Assembly: GCF_011022235.1 (NCBI RefSeq)
Contig: NZ_JAAIYP010000035.1
Span: 1 to 64,000, forward strand
Source of the DNA: Magnetospirillum aberrantis SpK
GTDB lineage: Bacteria > Pseudomonadota > Alphaproteobacteria > Rhodospirillales > Magnetospirillaceae
Direction: 5' to 3'
DNA length: 64,000 nucleotides
Part shown: positions 16,767 through 26,516 of the stretch, in pieces
How positions within the stretch are numbered: position 1 is the stretch's first letter
Layout: every line of letters starts with the position of its first letter
Translations under genes and position numbers: made by a program
The notes under the pieces: generated by a model
What the model saw: only the letters and a program-made list of their open reading frames with translations
What the model was told of the DNA's origin: nothing
The model's database searches: none

Positions 16767-17327
16767 ATGATCGTTTTCCGTGATACGACGCACAGCAAAC
16801 GCGCCCTGACACTGGCGGCGGCGATGAGCATGGCCTTGACCGCGGGAACCGCCCTGGCGGACGACCAGGGCGCCAACGTCTGCCGTGGCGACGGCTGCCT
16901 TCCGGGCATGTCGGCCAAGGAATGCCCTGGTGCCAAGTCGATTTCTCCGGCCGAGGCGAAGGCGCTGTTCCAGGCCAATCTGCCAGCCCTCAAGGCCGGC
17001 GGCAAATCGACCGAGATGGTCAACCTGTTCATCGACACCCGGACCCCGGCGCTTTACGCCAAGGGACACATTCCCGGCGCGGTGAACATGTCGGTCCCCG
17101 ACAAGGCCTTCACCAAGGAGGCGCTGACCGCCGCCACCGGCGGCGCGGCCAAGCCGATCGTCATCTACTGCAATGGCGAGTACTGCCCCAACAGCTTCGT
17201 CGCCTGCCAGATGGCGCAGGGCTGGGGCTATGGCGGTCCGATCCATTATTTCTGGACCGGCATGGGCGCCAATGGCTGGGGATCGGTCAACGGTCCGGTG
17301 GTCCAGGGCGACAAGCCGGTCCCGTGA
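16767..17327 (+). CDS. Exported rhodanese-like protein
   Basis: A 186-residue protein with a signal peptide ending near GTALADD, so probably periplasmic. The rhodanese fold is visible in NLFIDTRTPALYAKGHIPGA and the active-site loop IVIYCNGEYCPNS, where the first cysteine (CNGEYC) is the likely catalytic residue. Four more cysteines in NVCRGDGCLPGMSAKEC near the mature N terminus could form disulfides or bind metal. Its substrate is unknown; sulfur transfer or detoxification in the periplasm is possible. The start ATG at 16767 follows GAAGGGGGAAAG, a good ribosome-binding site. Confidence 0.85.
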   Translation: MIVFRDTTHSKRALTLAAAMSMALTAGTALADDQGANVCRGDGCLPGMSAKECPGAKSISPAEAKALFQANLPALKAGGKSTEMVNLFIDTRTPALYAKGHIPGAVNMSVPDKAFTKEALTAATGGAAKPIVIYCNGEYCPNSFVACQMAQGWGYGGPIHYFWTGMGANGWGSVNGPVVQGDKPVP

Positions 17328-17392
17328 CCTGATCGGCGGAAACGCCGTCCTCTTCGGGGGAGCGACGGCGTGAACGGGGGACGCCCTGACTG

Positions 17393-19339
17393 ATGAGCAA
17401 ACGACATAGCATCCTCGGGAAGGTGGTGGCCGGTGTGGTCGCCACCGGCCTGTTGGTGTCCGGTGCGGTGGTCGCCCTGCAATTGCATTTGCGCGACAAG
17501 GCCCGGACGGCGGAACTGCAACGCCTGACCGAAATCAGCGAAATGGCCGTGTCCGACCTGGTCGAGCGGTCGCTGGCGGTGCTGAACCTCAGTTGGCGCG
17601 GCCCGCTTGGCCCCGACAGCCCGGCGGTGACCGCCGTGTTGGATCGCGGCCTTTCCGGCGAGGCGTTGAACACCGTCTTACGCGCCACCTTCACCGAATG
17701 GAACAAGACCACCGGCAATTTGTTGGCCGGGTTGACATTGTGCGACCGCGAGATGAAGCCGGTGACCGCCTTGCGCGGTGCCGGCAGCGACACCCCAGAC
17801 CCGCGCGCCTGCGACGCGGCCGGGGTCCGGGCATCCCTGGCCCGCAACGCCGCCGACGCCACCACACAACCGGCCTTTGGATTCGTCGCCACGCCGACCG
17901 GCGGAGTTTTCCGCAGCTACCTTCACGTTCAACGGTTGGATATGTCCACCTTCGAGAACGTGGTCGCGCTGACGGTGGCGGTGGATTTCAACGTCGAACC
18001 GTTCCTGGCGCGGCTGTCCAGCATGCATCACGGCGACGACGTCACGATCACGGCGGGGAAACTGGACGACGCCCAGGTGGGATTGGTCGGCGGCGACCTG
18101 CATCTTGGCCTGCCGCTGGCCACGATCGACGGACAGCCGCCGGCCCACATGGCGATCGTCGCCGACCATTCCGCCGCCCTGGCCGAGGAACGGCGCGACG
18201 TCATGACCCAAGCCGCGCTGATGCTGGGATTGATGGCGGCGTTCGGCGTTGGCGGCATGCTGTTGCTGCACCGCTTCGTGCTGGAGCCGATTCGTCAGAC
18301 CGCCACCGTCGCCGCCCACCTGCGCGAGGCGGCCCAGGATGGCCGCAAGGTTCCCTTCACCACCCGCGAGGACGAAATCGGCGATTTGGCACGCTCGCTG
18401 GCCCGCGCCATCGAGGACGAGCGGACCATCGCCCAGTTGGCGGAACGTCAGGAACAGGAAAACGCCGCCCGCGTCGCCAAACGCGCCGAGCGCCAGCGCC
18501 AATTCAATGCCGAGTTCCATTCCTCGCTGGGAACGGCCATAGAAGAGTTGTTGCGCCTGGGCGACGCCCTGCAAAAGGCGTCGGAAGTATGCGAAAGCGA
18601 GGCCCGGTCCTCGGACGAACGCATCCGCACGGCCGTCGCCGAGGTCCAGGACATCGTCGATGGCATCACCGCCGTAGCCGGCACCGTCGCCAACATGGCC
18701 GAAAGCGCCCGCGGCATCGAGACCGAGGCGGCCCGCTCGGTCAAACTGGCCGAAGAGGCGGTCGAACGCGCCGGCCACTCCGCCGGCCGCATCACTGAAC
18801 TGAGCGACGCCGCCACCCGCATCGACGACATCGCCCGCATGATCGCCGCCATCGCCGCCAAGACCAACCTGCTGGCGCTCAACGCCACCATCGAAGCGGC
18901 CCGCGCCGGCGAGGCCGGCAAGGGTTTCGCCGTGGTCGCCAACGAGGTCAAGGGACTGGCCGCCCAGACCGCCGACGCCACCGCCGAAGTCGAAGAGAAC
19001 GTGGCACATATCCGGTCCCTGGTGGGAACCACGGAAACAGCCATCCACGACGTGGCCGCAACCGTCGGCGAATTGCGCTCGGCCGTCAGCGCGGTCAACG
19101 AGACCGCCCGCACCCAGGGACAAACCGCCGCCTCGATGGAAACCATGGTCGGCCAAGTCGCCGCCCATGCCGAGGAAGTGGGAAGCCATGTGCGTTCCAC
19201 CGGCAATTCAGCGGCCATCATCATCGGCCGCGCCGACGACGTGGTCGCGGCCAGCGAACAGATCAACACCCTTGGCCGCGAGTTGGACAGCCGTTCGAGC
19301 GCTTTCGTCAAGGAAATGGAACACGCCCTGTCGCAATAG
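17393..19339 (+). CDS. Methyl-accepting chemotaxis protein
   Basis: Membrane chemoreceptor of 648 residues. Transmembrane helix 1 is near residues 10-32 and helix 2 near 267-288 ([18 protein letters not shown]). Between them is a periplasmic sensor of about 230 residues that I cannot assign to a named family. HAMP follows ([13 protein letters not shown] to about 345). The signalling domain has the tip [18 protein letters not shown] and [20 protein letters not shown]. There is no C-terminal pentapeptide. The gene is alone, 65 bp after the rhodanese, and 197 bp before nifA. Confidence 0.94.
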   Translation: MSKRHSILGKVVAGVVATGLLVSGAVVALQLHLRDKARTAELQRLTEISEMAVSDLVERSLAVLNLSWRGPLGPDSPAVTAVLDRGLSGEALNTVLRATFTEWNKTTGNLLAGLTLCDREMKPVTALRGAGSDTPDPRACDAAGVRASLARNAADATTQPAFGFVATPTGGVFRSYLHVQRLDMSTFENVVALTVAVDFNVEPFLARLSSMHHGDDVTITAGKLDDAQVGLVGGDLHLGLPLATIDGQPPAHMAIVADHSAALAEERRDVMTQAALMLGLMAAFGVGGMLLLHRFVLEPIRQTATVAAHLREAAQDGRKVPFTTREDEIGDLARSLARAIEDERTIAQLAERQEQENAARVAKRAERQRQFNAEFHSSLGTAIEELLRLGDALQKASEVCESEARSSDERIRTAVAEVQDIVDGITAVAGTVANMAESARGIETEAARSVKLAEEAVERAGHSAGRITELSDAATRIDDIARMIAAIAAKTNLLALNATIEAARAGEAGKGFAVVANEVKGLAAQTADATAEVEENVAHIRSLVGTTETAIHDVAATVGELRSAVSAVNETARTQGQTAASMETMVGQVAAHAEEVGSHVRSTGNSAAIIIGRADDVVAASEQINTLGRELDSRSSAFVKEMEHALSQ

Positions 19340-19536
19340 CGACGATTATTCATCCCAGGGGCGTTTTTCACACCCGACAATAGCTCAAAAATAAGGCAAG
19401 TCGAAAAAATAGGCAAACCCACCCACCAAGGCAGTAGCGCCCCCTGGGTCTGTGCTCTATGTATAGAGCATAAGAACCGACGGCTGAGGGGGAGGATGGC
19501 CGGGAACCGGGGCACAGGGCCACGGAGGGTACTGAC
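19340..19536. other. Regulatory region upstream of nifA
   Basis: A 197-bp intergenic region that should carry the nifA promoter. It is AT-rich at 19375-19420 and contains the inverted repeat GCTCTAT-GT-ATAGAGC at 19454-19469. I looked for TGT-N10-ACA (NifA site), TTGAT-N4-ATCAA (FNR/FixK box) and a -24/-12 sigma-54 promoter and did not find a convincing example. Confidence 0.4.
19454..19469. promoter_or_regulatory. Perfect 7-bp inverted repeat upstream of nifA
   Basis: GCTCTAT (19454-19460) and ATAGAGC (19463-19469) are perfect reverse complements separated by GT. The element lies 67 bp before the nifA start, in an otherwise unstructured region, and could be a dimeric repressor or activator site. 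It matches no operator I know. Confidence 0.5.
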
Positions 19537-21270
19537 ATGAGGCGGGACGAAACACGCATGCTTCGCGACGCGGGACCGGATAGCGCGCTGCCGTTGATCG
19601 GCATTTATGAAATCAGCAAGGTGCTGGGCTCGACCCTGGATCTGGAACAGGCCCTGCACGACGTTCTCAACATTCTTTCCTCCTATCTGCACATGCGCCA
19701 TGGCGCGGTGGTTCTGGTTCAGCCGGAAACCGAGCGGCTGGAAATCGCCGCCGTCGCCGGCATGTCACTGAAACTGGCGCGCTCGGGCGACCTGCATTAC
19801 CCCATGGAAGCGGTGTCCAAGGTGGTCCAGACCGGCATTCCCATGCTGGTCCCCGACACCAACGACGAACCGTTGCTGGCCCGTTACCTGGAGCAAAGCG
19901 ACGGTCTCGACGACGAGACGGTGTCGTTCTTCTGCGTTCCCATCAAGACCACTGGCAAGCCGTTGGGCGCCTTGTCCGTCGAACGCAGTTGGGAAGACGG
20001 GGCGCGCCACGTCTTCGAACACGACCTGCGCTTCCTGACCATGGTCGCCACCCTGGTCGGGCAGACCGTCAGCCTTCACCACAAGGTGGCCGCCGACCGG
20101 TCGCGGCTGATGGAACACAACGCCCGCCTGCAAAAGCAGATGGAAGAGATCAAGCCGGCGGTGCCGGTCCAGGGGCTCGAGGACATCGTCGGCAATTCCG
20201 AAGCCATGTCGCGGGTGTTCAGCCATGTGCAACAGGCGGCGCCGACCAAGGCGACCATCCTGTTGCGCGGCGAAAGCGGCACCGGCAAGGAAATGATCGC
20301 CCGCGCCGTCCACGTTCTCAGCCCCCGCGCCCGCAAGGCCTTCATCAAGGTCAACTGCGCAGCCTTGGCCGAAAGCGTTCTCGAATCCGAATTGTTCGGC
20401 CACGAAAAGGGCGCGTTCACCGGCGCGGTGAGCGAACGCAAGGGCCGTTTCGAATTGGCCAACGGCGGCACCTTGTTCCTGGACGAGATTGGTGAAATTT
20501 CCTCTTCCTTCCAGGCCAAGCTGTTGCGCGTGCTGCAAGAGGGCGAGTTCGAACGGGTTGGCGGTGGCCGCACCATCAAGGTTGACGTGCGCCTGGTGGC
20601 CGCCACCAACCGCAACCTGGAAGAAGCGGTGGCAAAGGGCGAGTTCCGCGCCGACCTTTATTACCGGCTGAACGTGGTGCCGATTTTCCTGCCGCCGCTC
20701 CGCGAACGCTCCGGCGACATTCCGCTGTTGTCCATGTATTTCCTCAAGCGTTTCAACGACGAGAACGGCCGTCAGATGACCTTCTCGGAACCGGCTTTGC
20801 TGGCGCTGCAACGGTGCTACTTCCCCGGCAACGTGCGCGAACTGGAAAACTGCGTCACCCGTTCCGCCACCATGTGCAAGAACGCGGTGATCACCGAGAT
20901 GGATTTGTCGTGCAAGCGCGACACCTGTCTGTCGTCGGTGCTGTGGAACACCAACCGGCCGGCCGTTCCCGCCGGCCACCCCGCCGCCGTGCCGCCGGCA
21001 GCGACACCGTTCACGCCGCCGCCCGTGGCCTCGGTCGCACCGCAGCCCGCACCGGCGGCCGTTCCCCCAATCCCCCCCGCCACTGTCGCCGAAGACGACA
21101 ATGCCGAGCTTGAACCGTTGTCCGGCGACCTGTCCGAACGCGACCGGCTGATCCAGGCCATGGAACGGTGCGGCTGGGTTCAGGCCAAGGCGGCCCGGCT
21201 GTTGGGGCTGACGCCGCGACAGATCGGCTACGCCCTCAAAAAACACGGTATCGAATTGCAGCACCTGTAG
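19537..21270 (+). CDS. nifA: Nitrogen fixation transcriptional activator NifA (oxygen-sensitive type)
   Basis: NifA activates sigma-54 promoters of nitrogenase genes. The 577-residue protein has an N-terminal GAF domain (about 30-185), a central AAA+ domain with Walker A GESGTGKE (245-252), the sigma-54 contact loop GAFTGA (292-297) and Walker B TLFLDEIGE. A C-terminal Fis-type helix-turn-helix ends the protein (WVQAKAARLLGLTPRQIGYA). Between AAA+ and HTH are cysteines 427, 439, 459 and 464 with spacing C-X11-C-X19-C-X4-C. This is the metal-binding motif known from rhizobial NifA proteins that are inactivated by oxygen. A Pro/Ala-rich linker follows. No nif structural genes are in the window. 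Confidence 0.95.
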   Translation: MRRDETRMLRDAGPDSALPLIGIYEISKVLGSTLDLEQALHDVLNILSSYLHMRHGAVVLVQPETERLEIAAVAGMSLKLARSGDLHYPMEAVSKVVQTGIPMLVPDTNDEPLLARYLEQSDGLDDETVSFFCVPIKTTGKPLGALSVERSWEDGARHVFEHDLRFLTMVATLVGQTVSLHHKVAADRSRLMEHNARLQKQMEEIKPAVPVQGLEDIVGNSEAMSRVFSHVQQAAPTKATILLRGESGTGKEMIARAVHVLSPRARKAFIKVNCAALAESVLESELFGHEKGAFTGAVSERKGRFELANGGTLFLDEIGEISSSFQAKLLRVLQEGEFERVGGGRTIKVDVRLVAATNRNLEEAVAKGEFRADLYYRLNVVPIFLPPLRERSGDIPLLSMYFLKRFNDENGRQMTFSEPALLALQRCYFPGNVRELENCVTRSATMCKNAVITEMDLSCKRDTCLSSVLWNTNRPAVPAGHPAAVPPAATPFTPPPVASVAPQPAPAAVPPIPPATVAEDDNAELEPLSGDLSERDRLIQAMERCGWVQAKAARLLGLTPRQIGYALKKHGIELQHL

Positions 21271-21272
21271 CC

Positions 21273-21327
21273 GGTATGCCTGGGTTGCGCGGGTTTTCCA
21301 GAAGGAAAACTTGCAAACAGGCATGCC
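21273..21327 (+). terminator. Nested stem-loop between nifA and the hemerythrin gene
   Basis: GGTATGCCTG (21273-21282) pairs with CAGGCATGCC (21318-21327) with one wobble, enclosing a perfect inner hairpin GTTTTCC (21293-21299) and GGAAAAC (21304-21310) with loop AGAA. No T run follows, so a factor-independent terminator is not certain. It may instead stabilise or process the nifA transcript or separate it from the hemerythrin message. Confidence 0.5.
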
Positions 21328-21371
21328 CGGCGCCTAATACCCTAAGAAACCTGTGACAATAGAGTGCACCA

Positions 21372-21779
21372 ATGCCCTTCATCCAATGGAGTCCCTCCTT
21401 CAGCGTCGGGAACGCCGTATTGGATGCCGACCATCGCAAGCTGATCGACATTCTGAACCAGATTTACGACGCCTGGACCGAACACAATACGTCGGTTGAG
21501 TTGCTGGAGAAGTTGTTCGACCAGTTGATGGACTATACCGACGGCCATTTCGCCCGCGAGGAATCCAAGCTGGCCGACCGTGAATATTCTGACCTTGGCC
21601 GCCATCACGCCGCCCACGAGCGGCTGCGCGAGTTGGTCCACGCCTTTCGCGGCCGCCACATCGCCGGACAAAAGGCCGACGCCCTGACCGAGGACATGGC
21701 CAAGTTCCTGAAATCCTGGCTGATCGAGCATATCCTGGAAGAGGACATGCAATACCGGTCCTTGTTCACCGGAAAATGA
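21372..21779 (+). CDS. Bacteriohemerythrin
   Basis: Single-domain hemerythrin of 135 residues that binds O2 at a non-haem di-iron site. All expected ligands are present: His21 in DADHRKL, His59 and Glu63 in GHFAREE, His78 and His82 in HHAAHERL, and His120 with Asp125 in HILEEDMQY. Length and spacing are those of stand-alone bacteriohemerythrins. In microaerobic bacteria these act as oxygen stores, carriers or scavengers. It is directly downstream of nifA, 101 bp away, so protection of an oxygen-sensitive process is a plausible role. A clear terminator follows. Confidence 0.95.
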   Translation: MPFIQWSPSFSVGNAVLDADHRKLIDILNQIYDAWTEHNTSVELLEKLFDQLMDYTDGHFAREESKLADREYSDLGRHHAAHERLRELVHAFRGRHIAGQKADALTEDMAKFLKSWLIEHILEEDMQYRSLFTGK

Positions 21780-21780
21780 C

Positions 21781-21805
21781 GAAGGGGGCTTTCGCCCCCT
21801 TTTTC
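21781..21805 (+). terminator. Intrinsic terminator after the hemerythrin gene
   Basis: AAGGGGGC (21782-21789) and GCCCCCTT pair around a TTTC loop, followed by TTTT. This is a standard factor-independent terminator for the plus-strand hemerythrin transcript. It also lies against the 3' end of the minus-strand rnj gene and may stop transcription from both sides. Confidence 0.85.
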
Positions 21806-23474
21806 ACACCCGAACCAGATGCACCGTGGTCACCGGCTTGTGGCCCAACATGTCCTTGAGCGTTCGCCGCACCGCCCGCCGCACTGCTTCTTGTGCCACA
21901 TCGTCGTCCTGACGGGCCGCCAGCGGCAAATCCTCGAAGGCGTCGCGCGCCGCCTCGACCACCGCGTCGTGTTCGTCGGAGAAATGCTCGGCGTCCAGCA
22001 AGCCCAGCGCCGTCACCAGCGGGTCTGTCACCAGCTTGCCCTTGCGATCCGCTACCACCGTACACACCGCCGAGCCGTTGAACACCATGCGGCGGCGATC
22101 GCGCAGGATTTCCGAATCAAGCCGGATCAGACGCGGCCCGTCCTGGGCCAACCGTCCGGTCGGCACATGGTCGACCACCTCGGGTCCCTCTGGGGACAGG
22201 CGCACCATGGCGCCGTCCTCGATGGTCACCGTGCGGTCGATCCCCAGCGACTGGGCCAGGGCCGCGTGCTCGCGCACATGGCGGGCCTCTCCGTGCACCG
22301 GCACCACCATCTTGGGCCGCACCAGCTTCAGAAAGGTTTCCAGTTCCTCGCGCCCCGGATGGCCCGAGACATGGATGAACTCGTCACGGTCGGTGATCAC
22401 CTCGCACCCCAGCCGCACCAAGGCGTTCTGGACCTTGAAGATGGCCTTTTCGTTGCCGGGAATGACGCGGGACGAAAACAGCACGGTGTCGCCCTTGCCC
22501 AACTTGACGAAGGGGTGATCGTTGGCGGCGATGCGGGACAGGGCGGCACGCGGCTCGCCCTGGCTGCCGGTGCAGACATAGACGATCTTGTCGGCCGGCA
22601 CATGTTGGGCGTCGTGTTCGGTCAGGAACGGCGCGATGTCCTTGAGATAGCCGGTTTCCCGCGCCGCACGCTCAAGCCGCCACAGGCTGCGTCCAACCAA
22701 CGCCACCGAACGGCCGTTGGCTTCGGCGGCCAGGGCGATGCTTTCGACACGAGCGACGTTGGTGGCGAAACAGCCGATGGCGATCCGCCCCGGATAACGG
22801 CCCAGCAACTCGATCAGATTGGCCCGCACCTCGGCTTCCGAACCGGAATGGCCTTTGGTGAAAACGTTGGTGGAATCGCCCACCACCGCCAGGACACCTT
22901 CGTTGCCGACGCAGCGCAATGTTTCAAGGTCGGCGGGACCGGACAGCAAGGGATCGGGGTCCAGCTTCCAGTCGCCGGTATGCACCACCGTCCCGGCCGG
23001 GGTGCGGATGACCAAAGAAGTTGGTTCGGGAATGGAATGGGTCATGTGCACCGATTCGACGTTGAACGGTCCAACGTCGAATCGCGACCCGGCCGGCATC
23101 ACATGCACCGGCACCACGCTTTGCAACCCCACCTCGCGCAACTTGTCGCGAAGCAGAGCGGCGGCGAACGGCGTCGCATAGACCGGACAGCGCAGCCGCG
23201 GCCACAGGTACTGCACGGCGCCCAGATGGTCTTCGTGGGCATGGGTCAGCACCAACCCCACCAGATTGTCGGCGCGTTCCTCGATCCAGGCGGGATCGGG
23301 CATCACCACGTCGATCATGGGCATGGAATCGTCGCCGAAGGTGACACCCAGATCCACCATCAGCCACTTTCCCCCGAACCCGTAAAGGTTCAGGTTCATG
23401 CCGATTTCACCGCTGCCGCCCAGCGGCACGAAATACAACTCACCCGCACCAGACGGGTTGATTTTCTTACTCAC
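21804..23474 (-). CDS. rnj: Ribonuclease J
   Basis: RNase J is a metallo-beta-lactamase-fold ribonuclease with 5' exonuclease and endonuclease activity in RNA maturation and decay. The 556-residue product has the metal-binding motif THAHEDHLGA near residue 75, the beta-CASP domain with GCFATNVARVESI, and HVSGHPGREEL and PVHGEARH motifs towards the C-terminal half. N-terminal YFVPLGGSGEIGMN is family-typical. It is the last gene of the nuo-birA-coaX-rnj run, 2 bp after coaX. Confidence 0.95.
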   Translation of the reverse strand: MSKKINPSGAGELYFVPLGGSGEIGMNLNLYGFGGKWLMVDLGVTFGDDSMPMIDVVMPDPAWIEERADNLVGLVLTHAHEDHLGAVQYLWPRLRCPVYATPFAAALLRDKLREVGLQSVVPVHVMPAGSRFDVGPFNVESVHMTHSIPEPTSLVIRTPAGTVVHTGDWKLDPDPLLSGPADLETLRCVGNEGVLAVVGDSTNVFTKGHSGSEAEVRANLIELLGRYPGRIAIGCFATNVARVESIALAAEANGRSVALVGRSLWRLERAARETGYLKDIAPFLTEHDAQHVPADKIVYVCTGSQGEPRAALSRIAANDHPFVKLGKGDTVLFSSRVIPGNEKAIFKVQNALVRLGCEVITDRDEFIHVSGHPGREELETFLKLVRPKMVVPVHGEARHVREHAALAQSLGIDRTVTIEDGAMVRLSPEGPEVVDHVPTGRLAQDGPRLIRLDSEILRDRRRMVFNGSAVCTVVADRKGKLVTDPLVTALGLLDAEHFSDEHDAVVEAARDAFEDLPLAARQDDDVAQEAVRRAVRRTLKDMLGHKPVTTVHLVRV

Positions 23475-23476
23475 GC

Positions 23477-24253
23477 TCAGTCCTTCCGCGCGTTGCGCCG
23501 GTGAATCTCGAGCAAGCCCCGAAGGGTCAGGTCGGGATCAAGTTTGTCGATCACCTTGGTCGCCTCGGCGAACAACGGGGCAAGCCCACCGGTGGCGACC
23601 ACCAGCATGGGCGAGCCATATTCTTCCTGGATGCGCTTCACCAGCCCTTCGATCAGGCCGACATAGCCCCAAAAGATGCCCGATTGCATGGCCGGCACCG
23701 TGGCCTTGCCGATCACCGTACGCGGCCGGCCGATGGCGACGCGCGGCAATTTGGCGGCGGCCATGTGCAATGCCTCGAGCGACAGGTTGATGCCAGGGGA
23801 AATGGCGCCGCCACAATAATTGCCCTCGGCGTCGATTACGTCGAAAGTGGTGGCGGTGCCAAAATCGATGACGATCATCGGCCCCGGATAGCACCCATGG
23901 GCGGCCACCGCGTTGACCAGACGATCGGCGCCCACTTCCTCGGGACGGTCCAGCAAAACGTTGATGCCAAGATTCACGCCCTCGCTGCCCACCACCACCG
24001 GATCGCAGCCGAAATACCGCCGGCACAGGGTCTTCAGGCTGAACACCATGGCCGGCACCACGGAAGCGATGATGGCCGATTGGATGTCCTCGCGCCGCAT
24101 CCCCTCGATGGTCAGCAATTGCATCAGCCATACGCCCAATTCGTCGGCGGTACGGTCGGTATCGGTGGACGCACGCCATTCACCACGCACCCGGTCACCG
24201 TCGAACACGGCGAAGACGATGTTGGTGTTGCCAGCGTCAATGGCAAGAAGCAT
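23477..24253 (-). CDS. coaX: Type III pantothenate kinase
   Basis: CoaX phosphorylates pantothenate with ATP, the first step of coenzyme A synthesis. The 258-residue protein has the acetate/sugar-kinase fold: the phosphate-binding [14 protein letters not shown] at the N terminus, [12 protein letters not shown] for pantothenate binding, and [15 protein letters not shown]. Type III enzymes are not inhibited by CoA and need a monovalent cation. It sits between birA and rnj with gaps of a few bases, an order common in alphaproteobacteria. Confidence 0.95.
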   Translation of the reverse strand: MLLAIDAGNTNIVFAVFDGDRVRGEWRASTDTDRTADELGVWLMQLLTIEGMRREDIQSAIIASVVPAMVFSLKTLCRRYFGCDPVVVGSEGVNLGINVLLDRPEEVGADRLVNAVAAHGCYPGPMIVIDFGTATTFDVIDAEGNYCGGAISPGINLSLEALHMAAAKLPRVAIGRPRTVIGKATVPAMQSGIFWGYVGLIEGLVKRIQEEYGSPMLVVATGGLAPLFAEATKVIDKLDPDLTLRGLLEIHRRNARKD

Positions 24254-24258
24254 GGCTG

Positions 24259-25050
24259 TCAGTCTCCTTGTCCGAGAGGGGCGGATGGAAGGGGGCGGCC
24301 CGAACCCTCGGGGAAATACACGTCTCCGGCCAGGATACGGCGAAGACCCTGGGTCGGCTGATCCAAAAGCAGAGCGCCCTCGGCGTCAAGTCCGGCGAAC
24401 AGTCCAGTCAGGGTTTCGTCTTGCAAGCGCACCACCACCGGTTCCCCCAGGCCGCGTGCGCGATGCAGCCAGGCTTCGCGGATGGGAACGAAACCGTCAC
24501 GCCGCCATTCGCCGACCAAAGGGCCGAAGCCATGGGTGAACGCCGCCAGGACATCAAGGTCGGAGCCATCGAAGCCGAACTCCGCCAGGGACGCCACCGG
24601 ATACAGCAATTCGCCGGGCGGCGGCGCCGCGACCACGTCGACGCCGATGCCGACGATCAGCCAGTCGCATCCCACGGGTTCAAGCAGCATGCCGCAGCAC
24701 TTGCGCCCGTTGGCCAACACGTCGTTGGGCCATTTGCAGGTGAAATGCGCCCCCGGTGCCAGCGCATGGAAGGCATCGACCAACGCCACCGACGCGGCAA
24801 AGCCAAGCTGGGCGGCGCGGCCCAAATCACCGTCGATGCGAACCAGAACCGAACAATGCAGATTGCCGGACGGGCTGAGCCATGGACGGGCGCGGCGCCC
24901 CCTGCCCTGGCTTTGTTCGATGGCCGACACCACAAGAAGATCGGCGGCCGCCCCGGAAAGGGCCAGCCGCCGCGCTTCGTCGTTGGTGCTGTCGACGCGG
25001 TCCAGACGGATCAGACTGAACGGCGCCGACAGTCCGTTTTCGGTCCTCAC
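24259..25050 (-). CDS. birA: Biotin--[acetyl-CoA-carboxylase] ligase
   Basis: BirA activates biotin to biotinyl-AMP and attaches it to carboxylase carrier domains. The 263-residue product has the substrate motif [14 protein letters not shown] and the catalytic [19 protein letters not shown]. There is no N-terminal helix-turn-helix, so it is a ligase only and not a bio operon repressor. I placed the start at GTG 25050, which overlaps the nuoN stop (GTGA). The frame runs further upstream but only inside nuoN. Coupling to the nuo transcript is strongly suggested. Confidence 0.92.
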   Translation of the reverse strand: MRTENGLSAPFSLIRLDRVDSTNDEARRLALSGAAADLLVVSAIEQSQGRGRRARPWLSPSGNLHCSVLVRIDGDLGRAAQLGFAASVALVDAFHALAPGAHFTCKWPNDVLANGRKCCGMLLEPVGCDWLIVGIGVDVVAAPPPGELLYPVASLAEFGFDGSDLDVLAAFTHGFGPLVGEWRRDGFVPIREAWLHRARGLGEPVVVRLQDETLTGLFAGLDAEGALLLDQPTQGLRRILAGDVYFPEGSGRPLPSAPLGQGD

Positions 25051-26504
25051 CCGGCCGCCGCCGGGAACAACACCAGGGCCGCCGCCTTGGCGCTGTTGAT
25101 CAGCGGAGCGGGAACGAAGGTGAAGACCAGCACCACCAGGGTCGAGACCACCATGACCAGCGACAGCGCCGAGCTGCCGGCGCGGTCGAAGGCCTCTCCC
25201 GCTTCGTCGAAGTACATCACCTTGACGATGCGGATATAGTAGAACGCGCTCACCACGCTGGTCAGCATGCCGACGATGGCCAGGGTATAGAGGCCGGCGT
25301 TGACCGCCGCCATGAACACGTAGAACTTGCCCCAGAAGCCGGCCATGGGCGGAATGCCCGCCATGGAGAACATCAGGGCGGCCATCACCGCCGCCATGGC
25401 CGGGTTGGTCTTGGAAAGACCGGCCAGATCGTCGATGCCTTCCACCAAGCGGCCCTTGGAGCGCATGCACAGGATCACCGCGAAGGTGCCGACGTTCATG
25501 AACAGATAGATCGCCAGATAGATCAGCATGCCCTGGACGCCATCGGCGGAACCCGCCGCCAGACCGACCAGGATGAAGCCCACATGGCCGATGGACGAAT
25601 AGGCCATCAGACGCTTGATGTTGGTCTGGACGATGGCGGCGAAGGCGCCGACGAACATGGACAACAGCGACACCGCGACGATCACCTGACGCCACTGGTC
25701 GATGAGGTCGGCGAAGGGACCCATCAGCACGCGGATCAACAGGATCAGCGCTGCGATCTTGGGCGCCACCGCGAAGAACGAGGTCACCGGGGTCGGCGCG
25801 CCTTCGTACACGTCCGGCGTCCACATGTGGAACGGCACCGCCGAAATCTTGAAGCACAGGCCCGCCATGATGAACACCAGACCGGCGATGAAGCCCAGAT
25901 GGGGATGCGCGCCGTGCTCGCCGAAGATCTTGACCAGGCTGTCGAACGAGGTGGTGCCCGAGAAACCGTAGACCAGCGAGGCGCCATAGAGCAGCAGACC
26001 CGAGGCCATGGAGCCGAGCACGAAGTACTTGAGGCCGGCTTCGGTGGCGCGCGCGCTGTCGCGGTGATAGGCAGCCAGCACGTAAAGCGCCAGCGACTGC
26101 AACTCAAGACCCAGATAGAGCGCGATGAAGTCGTTGGCCGACACCATCATCATCATGCCGATGGTGGCGAACAGGATCAGCACCGGGTACTCGAAACGGC
26201 CCAGCTTCTCGCGGTCCAGGTACTGAAGGCTCATGGCCGCGGTCAGCGCCGAGGCCGCCAGGATCAGCACCTTGGCGAAGGCGGTGAAGCCGTCGGACAG
26301 GAACATGCCGCCGAAGGCGGTGTGGGGCTCTCCGCCGGTGGCCACCACCAGCAGTGCCGCCACCGCCATCACGGCGATGGCCAGGCCCGAGATGCCGCGT
26401 GTGGCATCCTCCTTCTTGAAGACGCCCAACATCAACAGGGCGACGGTCGCCACGACGGCGAAGATTTCCGGAAGGACCGGGAAAAGGTCCAAGGTCTCGG
26501 TCAT
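25047..26504 (-). CDS. nuoN: NADH-quinone oxidoreductase subunit N
   Basis: Antiporter-like membrane subunit of complex I, 485 residues and about 14 transmembrane helices. It forms part of the proton channel array next to NuoK and NuoM. Conserved stretches seen are DFIALYLGLELQSLALYVLA, KYFVLGSMASGLLLYGASL and KRLMAYSSIGHVGFILVG, which include the charged residues of the proton path. It is the last nuo gene and ends in overlap with birA. Confidence 0.95.
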   Translation of the reverse strand: MTETLDLFPVLPEIFAVVATVALLMLGVFKKEDATRGISGLAIAVMAVAALLVVATGGEPHTAFGGMFLSDGFTAFAKVLILAASALTAAMSLQYLDREKLGRFEYPVLILFATIGMMMMVSANDFIALYLGLELQSLALYVLAAYHRDSARATEAGLKYFVLGSMASGLLLYGASLVYGFSGTTSFDSLVKIFGEHGAHPHLGFIAGLVFIMAGLCFKISAVPFHMWTPDVYEGAPTPVTSFFAVAPKIAALILLIRVLMGPFADLIDQWRQVIVAVSLLSMFVGAFAAIVQTNIKRLMAYSSIGHVGFILVGLAAGSADGVQGMLIYLAIYLFMNVGTFAVILCMRSKGRLVEGIDDLAGLSKTNPAMAAVMAALMFSMAGIPPMAGFWGKFYVFMAAVNAGLYTLAIVGMLTSVVSAFYYIRIVKVMYFDEAGEAFDRAGSSALSLVMVVSTLVVLVFTFVPAPLINSAKAAALVLFPAAAG

Positions 26505-26516
26505 GTCCAGTCCCCC

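Noticed and set aside
19340-19536. Sigma-54 promoter or NifA/FNR site upstream of nifA
   Set aside because: No match to -24/-12 GG/GC spacing, TGT-N10-ACA or TTGAT-N4-ATCAA was found by eye.
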